A DNA stretch of 64,000 nt from Meloidogyne chitwoodi (taxonomy: Eukaryota > Nematoda > Chromadorea > Rhabditida > Meloidogynidae), in the NCBI GenBank assembly GCA_015183035.1, contig JACZZP010000003.1, positions 1-64,000 of the forward strand. Direction: 5' to 3'. Below the pieces are notes generated by a model. It ran no database searches and had not been told where the DNA came from. It saw only the letters and a program-made list of their open reading frames with translations. Every line of letters starts with the position of its first letter. Within the stretch, counting starts at the first letter, position 1. Below, one piece after another: positions 40,341-52,989 of this stretch. A program made the position numbers and the translations under genes.

Positions 40341-41052
40341 TTTAAAATTATAAATTTTCATTTACTGAATTAATGGTCTTGTTTTTTATTTTCTTTAAAC
40401 TCCTAATTGTTAGATACCTATGTTAGTCTATTTTATTTTATCTCGTTTTTATCCCCATTTTGTCAATTTCTAAAATTTAAAAGCGAAGATGTATAGCACA
40501 TGTCCTATTGCCGAGGATCGTCATTTGGCCATTATTTACTTCCTCTTCCGCGCTTCTCTTTTCGTATGAAAGCTTTCAATCATTTCATTTTCGTCAAAGG
40601 GACCACTTCAATCACTTTCTTCCATACGCTGCTTAAAAATTATGTAGCCAACGCCTTTTCATTTTCGAATTTTTTCATTTCTTCGCTGTCCTTTCTCAAT
40701 TTATTCCTCCATTGTTGAGTGGACCATTGTTGTCGTTGTGGAATGTTCATCCTCTCGTGTTTTTTGTTGATTGTTTTGTTTCTCCTACTGCTTCTCGCCC
40801 AAGATTAAGTGGTGGAGATGGATTGCCGAATTGTTCATTTATTCTTTCTCTTATTGCCATGACCAACCGGATGTTTTAATTTTACTAAGTCATCTACATA
40901 TTTTCATATATAATAGTTATATTCCATGGATTTATATGAGTGGACTTCTTAGGTTTAGGTTAAAAATATATCACGATAAAATATTAAACTAATTATGAAT
41001 AAATCTTTAAATTCATGTTTATAGTTATTTTGCAATATTTCTAATAATTTTG

Positions 41053-42928
41053 ATGATGCTCCTGAGATCTAAAATACTCCGGATATGGAAATCTTGGTTT
41101 ATTAAATTTACGCAAATTCAGTTTATTTTTATTCTATTCCTCCTCTCTTTTGTTGAAAAAAATACTAAAGCTTTACCAGTGAAAAATTCTGACAAAGATG
41201 AGGTGTAGTATTATAATTGTTGAATAAATAATATAAAATTTTGTTCTTTATTTGTTAGTTCGAATTAGAACAAAAAGTAAAAATGAAAAAACGTAATAGT
41301 TAATTTTTTAGAGTTCAAATCGACTTCAGGAATTGGATGCGGCTGGTATGGCTCGAGGGAGACGACAAAATGTTCTTTGTTGCCCTCAGCTTGGAACGCC
41401 ATCGCCACAAATGATGCCTCCGCTGCCACCTCCTATTCAGCAGCAATGCATTTGCATGCCAACAGGTATGTAATCTTTTTTGGTTTGATTTATATTTATT
41501 TTTTCTTTATATTGGCTCAGATATGTGTTGCATACCAATGCCAGCTGGACCACCACCGCAAATGCAGCCACCATTACCCCCACTACAACCATGTATTTGT
41601 ACACCTAGTAAGATTTCAGTTTTAGTATTGCCATATTTTATTATTCAGTGTGTTGTATGCCAATTCCTCCGCCTCCATCACCACTTCAAATGTCTCCTCC
41701 AATTCAGCCTTGTAATTGCCTTCAAGGTACTTTTAAAGCGGAATTCAATAATCTAAACGATTCAACTAATAGTAACTGTCCGAGTTCAGCCTGGAGTTAT
41801 TTGTCCGTGTCCTCCTATATCACCTCAACAAATGCAAAGGGCACCCCCTTTGCCTCCACCAATTTGCATTTGCACACCAATCCAACAGGATCCATGCTGT
41901 ATGCCACCTCGACCTCCTTCAATTCCACCACCACTTCAAATGAATGAAGGTGGCCAACCGATTTGCATGTGCACTCCCAGTATGAAAATAAAAATAATTT
42001 AAAATTGTTCATATTTATTTCAGTTCAACAAGATCCATGTTGTATGATGGCAGCCCCGCCTATGTCGCCGTCAATACCATCACTACCACAAAGATCAATT
42101 TGCATATGCACGCCATGTTTATTTTTATTTTATAAACGCTTGATACCAATTATTTTGCAGTTCAACAAGATGCCTGTTGTTTGCCACCACCACCTCCTCC
42201 TCAAGCTCAAATGGCACCGATTAGAGAAACTTGCATTTGTACACCAGTTCAGCAAGATCTTTGTTGTTTACCAATGCAACAACAAGCACCGCCTCTTCCC
42301 CCATCCCATTCCTCACCTCCAATTTGTATTTGCACTCCAATTCAGCAAGATCCTTGCTGCTTACCACCACCTCCACCCCAACAACAGATGGCACCAATTC
42401 CGCCACCGTTGTCAATACAGGTTTAGAATGTTGTTTTAGCTTTAATTTCGCAAATTAAAAATTTAGAGCATAACAATTCAATGTGCTCCCATTTGTGTTC
42501 CTCCTCCTTTACGACCTCCAGCACCATTGAGGCAACCTCCAATAGTGATGCAATGTCAACCTATGCAATGTCAACAACTTCAATGTCAGCCACTGCGCTG
42601 CCAATGCCAACCTGGTTATATTCAATGCGCTCAAAAGTGCTGTTTGCGATATCGAAAAGTAAACAACAATAATAAAAATAATGATTATTCGCCACTTTTA
42701 CATGGCGATACGAACAAAAGTTCCAAATTGGGATTGAACAACCCTAACGAAAGTAGTGGTTCGGGGCAGTTGATGTTTTTTAATCCTGCGGCAACGAATT
42801 CACATTTGTCACAACCACCAATATTTTCCATACCAGAAAAGAAGGCGTCATCAGCGTCTTCAGCTTCATTATTCCCAACACCAATATCAAAAAGAACGGT
42901 TGCAGAAAAAAAATTTTCTGAGAAATGA
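41053..42928 (+). CDS. Secreted Cys/Pro-rich repeat protein 1 (502 aa)
   Basis: Nine exons with consistent phase: 41,053-41,202, 41,259-41,276 (18 bp), 41,312-41,465, 41,521-41,607, 41,649-41,726, 41,773-41,979, 42,024-42,116, 42,161-42,420 and 42,467-42,928. A hydrophobic N-terminal signal or anchor (IQFIFILFLLSF) is followed by RGRR (71-74), then Gln75 and CC (79-80). The mature part repeats a unit of the form C-I-C-T-P-(I/V)-Q-Q-D-x-C-C-x-P followed by poly-Pro. Near the end it becomes QC-rich (MQCQPMQCQQLQCQ), then a Ser/Asn tail. Introns fall repeatedly at the same phase (1) right after the C-x-C-x-P part, so most repeats occupy their own exon. No named family was recognised. A structural extracellular role such as cuticle or eggshell is plausible but inferred. 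Confidence 0.78.
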
Positions 42929-43471
42929 AAATTTAATGAAGCATATTAAACTTTTACATTCGGATTTTTCTTGAATCTCTTGTCAATTTCACCTACTTTT
43001 AATGACTGGCACATTTTTAAATTACTTACAAAAATTTGGAAAAACTTTTTCCTTTCTAAGGAAATATGGTCACTATTTTCTTCGTATACATAGTCTTGGT
43101 GATGGATATTTTGGGTATTAATTTTATTTTTATTAAAAGCTCATTTTATATATCAAATGCTTGTTAGATAAAGTATAGATTTATTTATATTTTATTTATA
43201 GTATTTCGTATTTATTGAACTTAAATGCGTTTCAACTTGTATTTTAAATACATTACCATCTTAAATATAAAAAAGGAAAACTAAAAAGGAAAGGTATTAA
43301 GATTCAGTAAATGATCATCCATTTCCATTGTTTGGAATTGAAAATGCTTAATGGCACTTCACCGCAAAACTAAATGCAGAGTAATCTGAAGAAAAATTTG
43401 CGGTGAACTTGACCTCGCTTTTCTTGAGAATGTTTTGCATTCCTCCTGAAACCTGCTATCTTCCATAGAAG

Positions 43472-44238
43472 ATGTTTGGAAAATTTCGAACGAAATCCCA
43501 AATGTGCCTCTTCAATTACCAAATTATTTTATTAGTAATTTTATTCTTAAAAGTTTCCTTTTCATTAACTTATTACAATGTTCTCATCAATTCATCACAA
43601 GAAAAATTAGGAGGTAGAAGAATTATAAATATTTATCCTAAACATAATTTTTAGTTAAAGCAGAAAATATTTATGGAAATTTTAATGAAACACCAACTCA
43701 TCATAGGTTTTAGCTTACAAAAATAAAATTATTTTTCTCAGACGAGTGAAACGGCAATTCTTTGGAAATAATTTTGGAGGTGTAGGAGGCAGCTGCTGTC
43801 CTTTTGGAGGAATGGGACCAGTTAACATGCAAATTTGTTGCTCACCTATTATTTTGGCGCCTGTTTGTCTTTTTTATTTGAATTAAAATTTTAAACGTTT
43901 CTAGTGCTGTATGCCCGTTTCACCACTTTTGCCTTTATTGCCACCGCCGATGCCAATGTTGCCACCGCCGATGCCAATGTTACCACCACCGATGCCAATA
44001 TTACCTCCACCAATGCCATTTTTGTCAATGAGAAGTACTTGCTGTTCTTGCTGCATGCCTGTGGTATAAAAGATTGAAATTAGTCAAAAAGGTAATTTCT
44101 ATATTTTAGTGCATGCCAATATGCTTGCAATCATCTTGTGGTGGTCCGATTGGAACTGGGATTTTTAGCGGTATGGGTGGTTTTGGTGGCTGGCGTAAAA
44201 TGATGAATCAAAAGGCCAAAATGAAAAAGTTCTTTTAA
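43472..44238 (+). CDS. Secreted Cys/Pro/Gly-rich protein 2 (200 aa)
   Basis: Five exons: 43,472-43,613, 43,655-43,706, 43,742-43,862, 43,905-44,063 and 44,110-44,238. A signal peptide core (IILLVILFLKVSFS) is followed by a short propeptide ending in RVKR (66-69), then Gln70. The mature part is QFFGNNFGGVGGSCCPFGG, then CCMPV, four repeats of LPPPMPM, CCSCCMPV, CMPICLQSSC and a Gly-rich, basic tail (RKMMNQKAKMKKFF). It shares the signal-RxKR-Q-CC/Pro layout of its two neighbours on the same strand. The gap to gene 1 is ~540 bp. Function unknown, and an extracellular matrix role is inferred. Confidence 0.78.
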
Positions 44239-44744
44239 GACGAATGATGTGAATTACTCAAAATTGTTAAAATTCTACTTGGATCAGTATAAAGAAGGAA
44301 TCAGGTTATCTTATTAATTCTCACGAAATCGTAAATTTTATGGTCATTTTTTAATTTGTTATGATTTTAGACGGCATTTTCTAGTTGATTTTTAATGTAG
44401 GCCACTATTTGCGATTTTCTACAAAAAAAAAACACAACACTATCATATTTGTTTTACAGATATTTAATTTTATTTAAAAATACTCAATGTGTTTATTTGT
44501 TTGGTATCCACACCGGTCATCTTTTGTTGTTGCTCAGATTTCCGATAGAAACCACCTCCTCACTTCCTATAACAAAGCCTTATAACAGTCAAAGGGTCAA
44601 AAAGCGCGCAAATAAATTTATTAAATGAGGAAAGCAAAAAATTTTGAAAAATCGCAGTAAAGGCGGGTATTATTATATAATGATGGAAGAAGCGCGCTAG
44701 TTAATTTTCGTTTTATTTAACAAACAAATAACTGTCAAACTGAC

Positions 44745-45859
44745 ATGTTGTCGTTGTGGTTGTGCCCTTCAGCGCCTCTTTTTTTTCTTTTTCAATTCCT
44801 TACATTCGACACAACATATGCTAACATACAAATGCCAATAAAAAGTATAGAACACGTATGTTTTGTTAAATTTAAAAATAAAATAAAAATTTAGATAATC
44901 CTCGGGCGTCACAGACGCCAATCACCATTTTATTGTCACCATTTCTCAGCAGCAACTGGATGTGGAAATAATGATGAAGACGTTGGACAAGAAGGACAAC
45001 AAAACTCGGAACATTATTCGATTCCTGTCCGGTCAGCAAGAAGACAACTACAATATTATGGACAAACATCACCTTTATTGTGGAACTCATTGATGCCGAA
45101 ATGCAGGGCGTTGGTTTATAAAAATGGATTTTATAGAAATTTTGATAGTAAATTGTAATATCATATTCCAGTTGTGATGCGTCTACTGATGAAAATTGTG
45201 TTCAGCTTCGAATAACAATAAGGAATTGTAATGATGAGGAGGAAGGTGGCTATTGGACGAGACTAACAACACCTTCGCCTGCACCACCAATTCAACCACC
45301 AACTCCACCTTATCTCCCTTATTTGCCTCCACCAACTGCTCCACTACCTCCTCCACCTTTGATTCCATATCCATCGCCGCCTCCATTACCTCCTCTACCT
45401 TCACTTCCAGCACCACTACTGCCATTACCTCCTCCACCCTGCATAGCAATTGGTTATTTATTTTCTTACGTGATCACACATAAGTGCTAAAAATTAACAG
45501 GCTCACCATGCCCAACAAATGCGTTTCTCATTACTGTGCGACCTGTTCAATCTGGTGGTATTCCTCTATCGCCTCCACCGTTACCTACTTCACAATCGTA
45601 TGGATATTCACCATCACTTTCTTCATCTCATAATTTGGTACCTTTCTCTTTCCATTCTCCTCAAATTATGTCGCCTTCACAATCGGTAGCTCCTTCGCCC
45701 GAGCTAATATTTCATCCACCAGCGATGCCATTACAACCATCACTTTCATGTCAACATTGTTGTAGAAAATGTTCATCTTTGTGTTGGCCATCGTTTGAGG
45801 TACTAGGATGTGATGAAAATCTAGTACCAGATTTTAATGGATATGCCGAGAATGGATGA
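44745..45859 (+). CDS. Secreted Cys/Pro-rich protein 3 (321 aa)
   Basis: Four exons: 44,745-44,855, 44,895-45,109, 45,172-45,452 and 45,501-45,859. The ATG at 44,745 was chosen because it alone gives a signal peptide (MLSLWLCPSAPLFFLFQFLT) in frame with the downstream exons. RHRR (42-45) is followed by Gln46, and a second ARR-Q site occurs in the same exon. Cys-containing segments (CDASTDENC) lead to a long Pro-rich stretch (YLPYLPPPTAPLPPPPLIPY), and the C-terminal part ends with CQHCCRKCSSLCWPSFEVLGC. It is the third member of the tandem cluster. Less repetitive than gene 1. Function unknown. Confidence 0.75.
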
Positions 45860-46108
45860 GTCAAAGAACATAATTTTTACTTTTTTCTTTGTTTTAATTT
45901 AAAGTTTTTAAAATGTATAAAATGTAAGAGATGAGATGAGCAAGTAACAAGTAGTGAAAAAGCAAAGGCAAGCACTGTTCGTAATTTAAATTTATTACTT
46001 TTCTCAAGTCTAGCGTTTCATCTAGGAAATTTCACTTGTTAAATATTCATATTGATTCCTTTCAATGTGTAATATTTAAAATAAATTGTAAGCGTAAATC
46101 GGGACCTG

Positions 46109-46236
46109 TACATTTCGTCGAACAAAATTGCATGACATTTCGCCTCTACGGCAAAAAAATACATTTCGTTTACCCAAGCCCACGATTTTTTGCTGTTGGG
46201 ACGAAATGTCGTGCAACTTCTATCGACGAAATGTAT
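46109..46236. repeat. Palindromic element (hairpin)
   Basis: The left arm (from 46,109, acatttcgtcgaacaaaatt) and the inverted right arm (to 46,236, aacttctatcgacgaaatgt) match over ~35 bp with several mismatches, around a ~60-bp loop. The mirror frames on both strands come from the symmetry and are not genes. Probably a fold-back mobile-element remnant. Confidence 0.65.
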
Positions 46237-46305
46237 TGACACGATTGAATCTCAACATTTTTTTGTTTCTAGCGAATCTATTAACATCCTAATTATCATT
46301 TAGAA

Positions 46306-47625
46306 ATGTTGAAATCGCTTCATGCAAAATTTGCTTTACCATTAATAAAAGAACTTAAATCTCAGGTTTTTACATGCTTTCATCTAGTAAAATATATTTG
46401 CAGAATTTTACACATGCGTTAAAGAATCAATATCAAAAGTTCTTGTCTCAAGTGATGCGCGACGTACGCCTTCAGGTTTACCTTTTTAAATTTATACACG
46501 ATATATTTTCGTTCCGATTAGCTTTTTGTTTTTATAAGGACTCTGTATTTGGTCCCGATGACGTCCGTCGTTAATTTGTGAACCTAAACTAATGAAAAAC
46601 TAGGCATAAAACATCAATTTTAAGTTTATGTGCCCTACAAATTCTCTCCTTGGATATATTGTCACTAAGATAGAAACTCGTTCAACATTACCTATTTATT
46701 CAATGTTAATAAGACATATGAATGTACATCCAGGCAAGATTTTTCTAATGGAATGGGTTCTCTTAACTGCATGTGATTTCAAAACTATTTTTTTCATTTA
46801 CTCATTCGAAACTTTATACTTTGGTCAACTAATTTATAAATTAAGATGATTACATTCTCGAGGTTGGTTTTGGTCGTGGCAATGGTGTGGATTTGATATT
46901 AGAAAGAATTTTTACTGGTGATGGACAATACTATGGAATTGAGCTTTCAAATTACATGACTGATATTACTTCAAGTGAAATGATAAATGATATTACTCGT
47001 TACAAGGCTTTGTTTTCTCAGGTTAAATTATTTTATAGTTTTTAATAGAACGAAATTCAGATTGGAATGTTCAATTTTATGCCGTACAATACTGATTTTT
47101 TCGACGCTCTTTTTCATGTTGATGTTTTCTATTCCTGGGATCGGAAAAATTTGAAAGAAAACTGTGACGAGTTTTTTCGTGTTTTGAAACCAGGGTGTCC
47201 TGTTTTTTGTGCTTTGGATTTGCAAAGGCTCAATCGTCTGGCAAAATATCGCATTTTAAGCAAGTTTGATTATGATCCGATGCGCTATATTGAAGCACTT
47301 GAGCAATCTGGTTTCAGATGTATTAAGGTTAATTAATATTATGGTATACCAGATTATTAATAACTTCTAGCTTGATTATGAAAGGATTGACAAAAATGGA
47401 AATTTAGATTCTTCATTAAGTGATAAATTGAAAGAGATTTTACTTATTCGCGCAACAAAGCCACTGAAATTAAAGGAAGAAATACTACCAGAAAAAATAT
47501 TGAATACTTTAGAAGCTGATATTAACAAAACTGCACTTGACAATAAAATAGCCGATAGTCTTTCTAGCCAATCAAATAAAATTTTAGAGCAGACAAGAAA
47601 TACAGAAATTGAAATGCCTTTGTAA
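46306..47625 (+). CDS. Class I SAM-dependent methyltransferase (320 aa)
   Basis: Seven exons: 46,306-46,365, 46,404-46,475, 46,539-46,562 (24 bp), 46,625-46,733, 46,846-47,021, 47,061-47,327 and 47,371-47,625. A tttag acceptor lies 2 bp before the ATG. Motif I is clear: EVGFGRG (94-100), followed by an acidic residue region (YYGIELSN), the core AALFHVDV-like segment (DALFHVDVFYSWD) and the post-core FFRVLKPGCPVFCALD. The fold is therefore a Rossmann methyltransferase, but the substrate cannot be told from sequence. The intron after exon 4 uses a GC donor (CCAG|gcaag). The C-terminal 80 residues are Lys/Asn-rich and probably disordered. Confidence 0.85.
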
Positions 47626-47756
47626 CTTTGTTGATAAAATTTTTAAACTTCCTTTTTTTAATTTTAGTCTTCCGTTTATATCGGTTTTATTTTTCATATT
47701 TAAATTTTGAACAAAACAAATACATATAATTGCTATTTTTAGCTTCTCGATTTTCA

Positions 47757-50700
47757 ATGAAATTTTATCATTTTTTAATTCAAACACGGAAGATTAGCCA
47801 CAACGGCTTTCACATTACGACGCCAATTTTTTATGTAAATTCAGGTTTTTTATTTTAGTGTTTTTAATTTATTATTAAAAAAATTGTTAGTTTAGATCCT
47901 CATATCGGACATCTTTACAGCGCACTTGTGGCCGATGCTATTTTCCGATGGAATTTAATGCGGAACGGAGAGTCAATTTATCGGCCTTGTCCTAGCAATT
48001 TTTATTTTTCTACAGGGACAGATGAGCACGGAAAGAAAATTCAAGACTCAGCAAATGTTCAGGGTTTTTCTACTGAAAATTATTGCACTGTTTATAGCAA
48101 CAAGTTTATGAATCTTTTCAAAAAATTTGACATAAGTTTTACTGAATATATTCGAACAACTTCACCTAATCATATTGAAGCTGTTCAATATTTCTGGGTA
48201 TGATCTTAAAATTTATTTTAGTATTATAATTATTATTTGAGAATGTATTGGACAAAGGAGGTTATATTTTCAAACGTTCATATGAAGGCTGGTATTCTAT
48301 AGTCGATGAATGCTTCTACAACGACTATGAAGTAACAGATTACACATCAAACGATGGAAAACAAACAAAAGTATTTATTAAGTTTTATTCTTTTTAATTA
48401 CTATTTAACATTGTTGATCGCCATCGAGACAAAATCATTCGTTACAAAGATCTCTGAAGAAAATTATGCTTTTGATATGTCAAATTTCTATGAACAAATT
48501 AGACAGTGGGCACATAAACCGGGTTCAAATTTAAATTTTTAAACTTCCTCTTTACTTTAAAGGAGTACTATCACAATCTAACTTGATTTCATACATGGAT
48601 GATTTTATGTCAAAAGAATCAGTAGCACAGATTTCAATTTCTAGGCCTGTAAGCAGATGTTCTTGGGGAATCCCAGTTCCGAACGACAATTCACAGACGG
48701 TGGGATTATGTTTAAGGCTGAAATTTTTTTCGTAAATTTTCAAATTTAGAGTTTTTAGCTCGTTTTTTTAAGATTTATGTTTGGTTGGATGCGCTAGTTA
48801 ATTATCTTACGGCTGTAGGATATCCTAAACCAATGGTTTCTTGGCCACCAAATATTCAAGTTTTAGGCATTGACATTTTCAGGTTAAAGAAATTTTTACA
48901 ATTTTCTTTAAAAATATTTAGATTTCATGCAATTTATTGGCCTGCATTTCTTCTTGCTGCAGGACTACCCTTACCAAATAAATTACTTGTTCATGGACAT
49001 TGGCTTTCTAGAAGGAGAAAGGTTATTTTTCATTTTTCCTTATATTTTTTTAATTTTGCAGATGTCAAAAAGTCTGGGAAATGTTTTCTGTCCTTTAAAA
49101 ACAAGTGAGATTATTTCTGTTGATGGACTTCGTTACTTTTTGTTGAAGCAAATTCCTTATGAAAATGGAGGTTACTTAAAATTATTTTATTTAGGATATC
49201 ACTAACATGACTTTAAGTATTGGGCAGTTAAGAATATTGATTTAATAATTATGCAAATTGTTCGGTCTGATTAATCTTAAATATTTTTCTCAAGAAGAAA
49301 TTTCTTCCATTTCATATGCTGGATTTTCTGTTCCTCTTTTATTAACATTCGTCAGTGTTCTAGTCTGCAAGCATATTTGGGCAGGGATTAATTTTTTCTA
49401 TTATATTTTTATACTAACTACCTGAAAATTATCTCTTTCTTCTTTGAATCCCTGAATATTTCCTGTTTGACTATTTTTTATTCCTCTTTCTGCTTCTCTT
49501 TCTTCAATCATTTTAATGAGATTTTCAGAACTAATTTGATGTGCCAAAGACCAACGTCGTATTCCTACTTTTGTAGAACACCATGGCATTGTTGGCATCT
49601 TAATTTTAATAAAAAGGTTTTATAGATAATGGGTTTACCTTATTTTCATTAAGAATATTTTTACTTCCTGATATAAAATTAATTGGGTTCTTAAATTTTT
49701 TCTCTTCTGTTTCACAATTCTCTTCCATCGCTTCAGATAAAGTTGAACTCATAAAAATTGGTGATACTTTACGCTCAATGTCATAATCAGTTTCAGATAT
49801 TCTGCTTATTTTTTGTCTTCCTCTCCTGTCATTTTTTGGTAAAATACCATTCTCACAATCATTTTCATTTATTTGATTTTTTGATAGATCTTTTAAATTT
49901 TCTTCTTGACTATTCTGTTTTACATCTGAATTTTCTTTAAAATTTTGTTGGATTTATCAACGCTTTTTTAGAATAATTTTGTGAAATTTTTAAACAAATT
50001 AACTTGTTTGCCCATTAGTTTTTGAGTGGATAAATTGATGCCCAATAAAGATTTCCCACCAATGTCCAAGCCTCCATCTTTTTGGGTTTAAAAAGTATAA
50101 ACATCTAAAATAAAAATTATTCAACATTCTATAAAATATTTAACTTGAAACATTTTCCATTACAACAAAAACAGCACCAACAACCAAAGCAAAAACTTAA
50201 AGCAAAAAATCCTAAGAATTGTGTTAAATTTTCTCGTAATTCTCCTAAAAATACTTTATTTTTTTTTCGTTTTAAATTATTACCATCAATTATGGGTTCA
50301 TCGAATTCATTTTCTGTATCTAAAAGCACTCGAATAACCACAAATATTATAACATTAATTAAAATTATCTTAAATAAAACATTATAAAGATTCTTTATAA
50401 TTGATATATTTTACAATGGAGATGAAAGTAACAGTAAAACACCAATTTTGAGGTTTTCCTGGTTCTTCTTCTTGAAACATATTCAAATTATAAAGTATAT
50501 AATTCAATCATTCATAATTTTATTTTATTATAGAGAATCTCTCGTAATATGTATAAGGCAAAGGATTTGCATAGGATTATTTTTTTAGAATTTTTTATAA
50601 TTTACATACGTTATTAAAAAAAATTTTATGATTTTATAAAGTTTTTTGTTCAGATTTTACATTGGAAAAGGCAGCCACAGTGGTAAACGCTTATTTAGTA

Positions 50701-51331
50701 AATGATTTGGGAAATTTGCTGCAACGATCGATTAATCATAGGCTCAATCAATTGCATCAGTATCCGTTAATTACTGATATCAATGAGGTTTTGGATCACT
50801 GTGTTGATGAAATGAGCAAAGCTACTTGCAAACAACTTATTGAAAAACTTGAAACGTTACAAGGTTATTTACTTAAAAATTTTTGTTCAGTTTTTTATTT
50901 GAACATAAAATTTGAAGAAATTGCAACTGAACACTACAACAATCAAAATATTCATAGTGTACTTGAAGTACTTGTTGAACTTGTTCAATTGGCAAATCTT
51001 TTTTTCCACCAATCTGAGACGTGGAAAATTATCAATTCACAAAAGAAAATTGACTCTATTCTTTTTATGACATACGAAACTGTTCGCCTTACAGCCATTC
51101 ATTTGTTACCAGTGACACCAGATTTTGCAAACAAATTGCTATCAACGTAAGAATCTTTTACATAATTTTTTATGTGATTTTTTTTTATTTATTTAAAGTC
51201 TCGGTATTCCACAATCAGAGAGAACGATTGAGTCAGCTCGTTTCATGTATTCTTTTCAAAAAGATTCTAGAGCTGTTTCGCCGATGAAAAAGAATGAAGT
51301 GATAATTCCTCGGATAGCTTTAAATAAATAA
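47757..51331 (+). CDS. mars-2: Methionyl-tRNA synthetase, mitochondrial type (546 aa)
   Basis: Eleven exons in consistent phase: 47,757-47,844, 47,896-48,197, 48,242-48,370, 48,429-48,522, 48,563-48,699, 48,773-48,882, 48,922-49,021, 49,062-49,170, 50,654-50,863, 50,918-51,146 and 51,199-51,331. It charges tRNA-Met with methionine. Class I signatures are intact: [16 protein letters not shown] (31-35), [48 protein letters not shown] and KMSKS (320-324). The short N-terminus before FHITTP and the compact C-terminus without appended domains match the organellar (MARS2) form. Intron 8 (49,171-50,653) is unusually long and holds another gene on the opposite strand. Confidence 0.93.
49290..50480 (-). 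CDS. Nested antisense membrane protein, unknown family (312 aa)
   Basis: Six exons within intron 8 of the methionyl-tRNA synthetase gene, opposite strand: 50,480-50,415, 50,368-50,145, 50,104-50,004, 49,934-49,639, 49,598-49,422 and 49,364-49,290. All borders are GT-AG and phases agree. A strong transmembrane segment lies near the N-terminus ([20 protein letters not shown]). A second hydrophobic, cysteine-packed stretch ([20 protein letters not shown]) continues into [19 protein letters not shown]. The rest is polar and basic, ending in [11 protein letters not shown] with an NPxY-type motif. The Cys cluster could be palmitoylated. No family was recognised. Confidence 0.72.
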
Positions 51332-52989
51332 TTTATTTGTTATAGGTTTGTTGATTTTTAACTTTAAATGTTGTATAAATTAAATTATACGAACTTGTAC
51401 TTTTCAATATGTTAATTTTCATTTCTTTATCTGTTCATTTTTATTTTATTTATTGATGCCATTTTTAAATACATGTAGATATTCAACTAATAATTTCAAT
51501 TTTCAAGATGCGCGATCTGATGAATGAAGCTATAACAACCACGGATGATTCAATTTTGAGGTTTCAAATTTTAATAATTTTATCATTGATTTTCACGTAC
51601 TGTTTTTGTATGATCTACATATCTAATTGTAAGGATGGTAAGTTCTTTACCTTGACATATATAAAATCTGATTAGATAAAGAAAAATCATGTTAACAGAA
51701 TGATTGTTTCTTATATCATCTTCATTGAAAGAATAAGTCAAAACAACGTTTAAAAATAAATAGTGTTTACTATTTTTATATGTTTTCATCAGCTGAAAAA
51801 TAAAATGTTTAAATGAGAAAAATTTCCATTCCCCTACTAGTTAGAAACAGGTTACTTACCAACTATATACTAGTACTTTTTATTTTCCTGTTCAACAGAT
51901 TTTTACACTCTTATTTTACCTCTACCACAAACACACATACTACTAGTATTTTTGTTTATGTTTACATTAATATGTATTATATATCGATGTTATTCTCCTT
52001 TCGAATTTTATTGTACAATTGACCAAAATTGATAAAGGAGAATGACTCATTTCAGAAAAATGATTAATGAGGAAGGAAAAACCTTTATCTAGGACCAGGA
52101 AAGCCTGCCATTCTTTCTTTTTTATCTATTTTAATTTAAAAATCTTAAAAATTCGTACAATTCTTGAGATCAAAGAAGTGCACACACATCTTTCGATTGT
52201 TTAATCTACATAGGTGGTGACTTTCACCTCTATTTTACTATTTTTCCTCTTCTAATCATTTTTATGATTCATGTGGCCCTCCCTTTTTGTACAAATTCAC
52301 GTTTTGCTCTCGATTCAATATTCTCTTTATTTTTTATTTATTTTATAAATCTATCGCATTTTCCGTTTTTTTTTACCACAAATTCAACTTTTTAAGGGTC
52401 TACTCAAAACTTTTAGCCTCTAAGTATTTTTAATGTTGTAAATTTTTTTTTTTGAGTGGTACTCTTTTTAATTTAAAGAAAAATTTAATGTTGAGGTAAA
52501 TTAGATGTTGTCAGTTAATAATATGTTTATTGATTAGTTAATAGGATCGACTTCGAATATTTTAAGGTTCCAACCCCCCTAAAAAATTCACCACTGTTTT
52601 TAGATTTTATTGTTACGAAAAAAGTCAATAACGTTTGGCAATGGATACATAATATACACATACATTTTTATTTATTTATTCCAGCTAGCATTTAAAAATG
52701 AGAGTTAATAGTAGTAGTGTAATAGCTAGCTTTGTTTTAATTGCTACACTAAATCTTTCTCATCTCATTTCTTTCAAGCTTTTGAGAGTTTCAATTTTTT
52801 ATTTTTGTGAATCAAATTTTTTTATCGATTTTTAGATCAAGTCTGCTCTTAAGAGTTTTTTGCGTGATTATTTAAATGTTTGATTAATTCAAAATTGCTC
52901 CTTAAATTTCTAGCCTTTTAACTCACTCACTTATATTTTAGATTCATAAAACTTTTTTAGTAATATTTTTTGAAAAATAAATCTGAGAA
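51332..52989. other. AT-rich intergenic region
   Basis: About 1.7 kb between the synthetase stop and the PMP3 start. Pyrimidine-rich on the plus strand towards the right. Only short frames of low-complexity composition; no gene, RNA or clear repeat seen. Confidence 0.5.

Noticed and set aside
41815..42415. Minus-strand frames opposite the Cys/Pro-rich gene
   Set aside because: Antisense shadows of Pro- and Cys-rich codons; the plus-strand exons have consistent splice phase and a signal peptide.
46036..46242. Two overlapping mirror frames on opposite strands
   Set aside because: They result from the palindromic element; no splice sites or conserved motifs.
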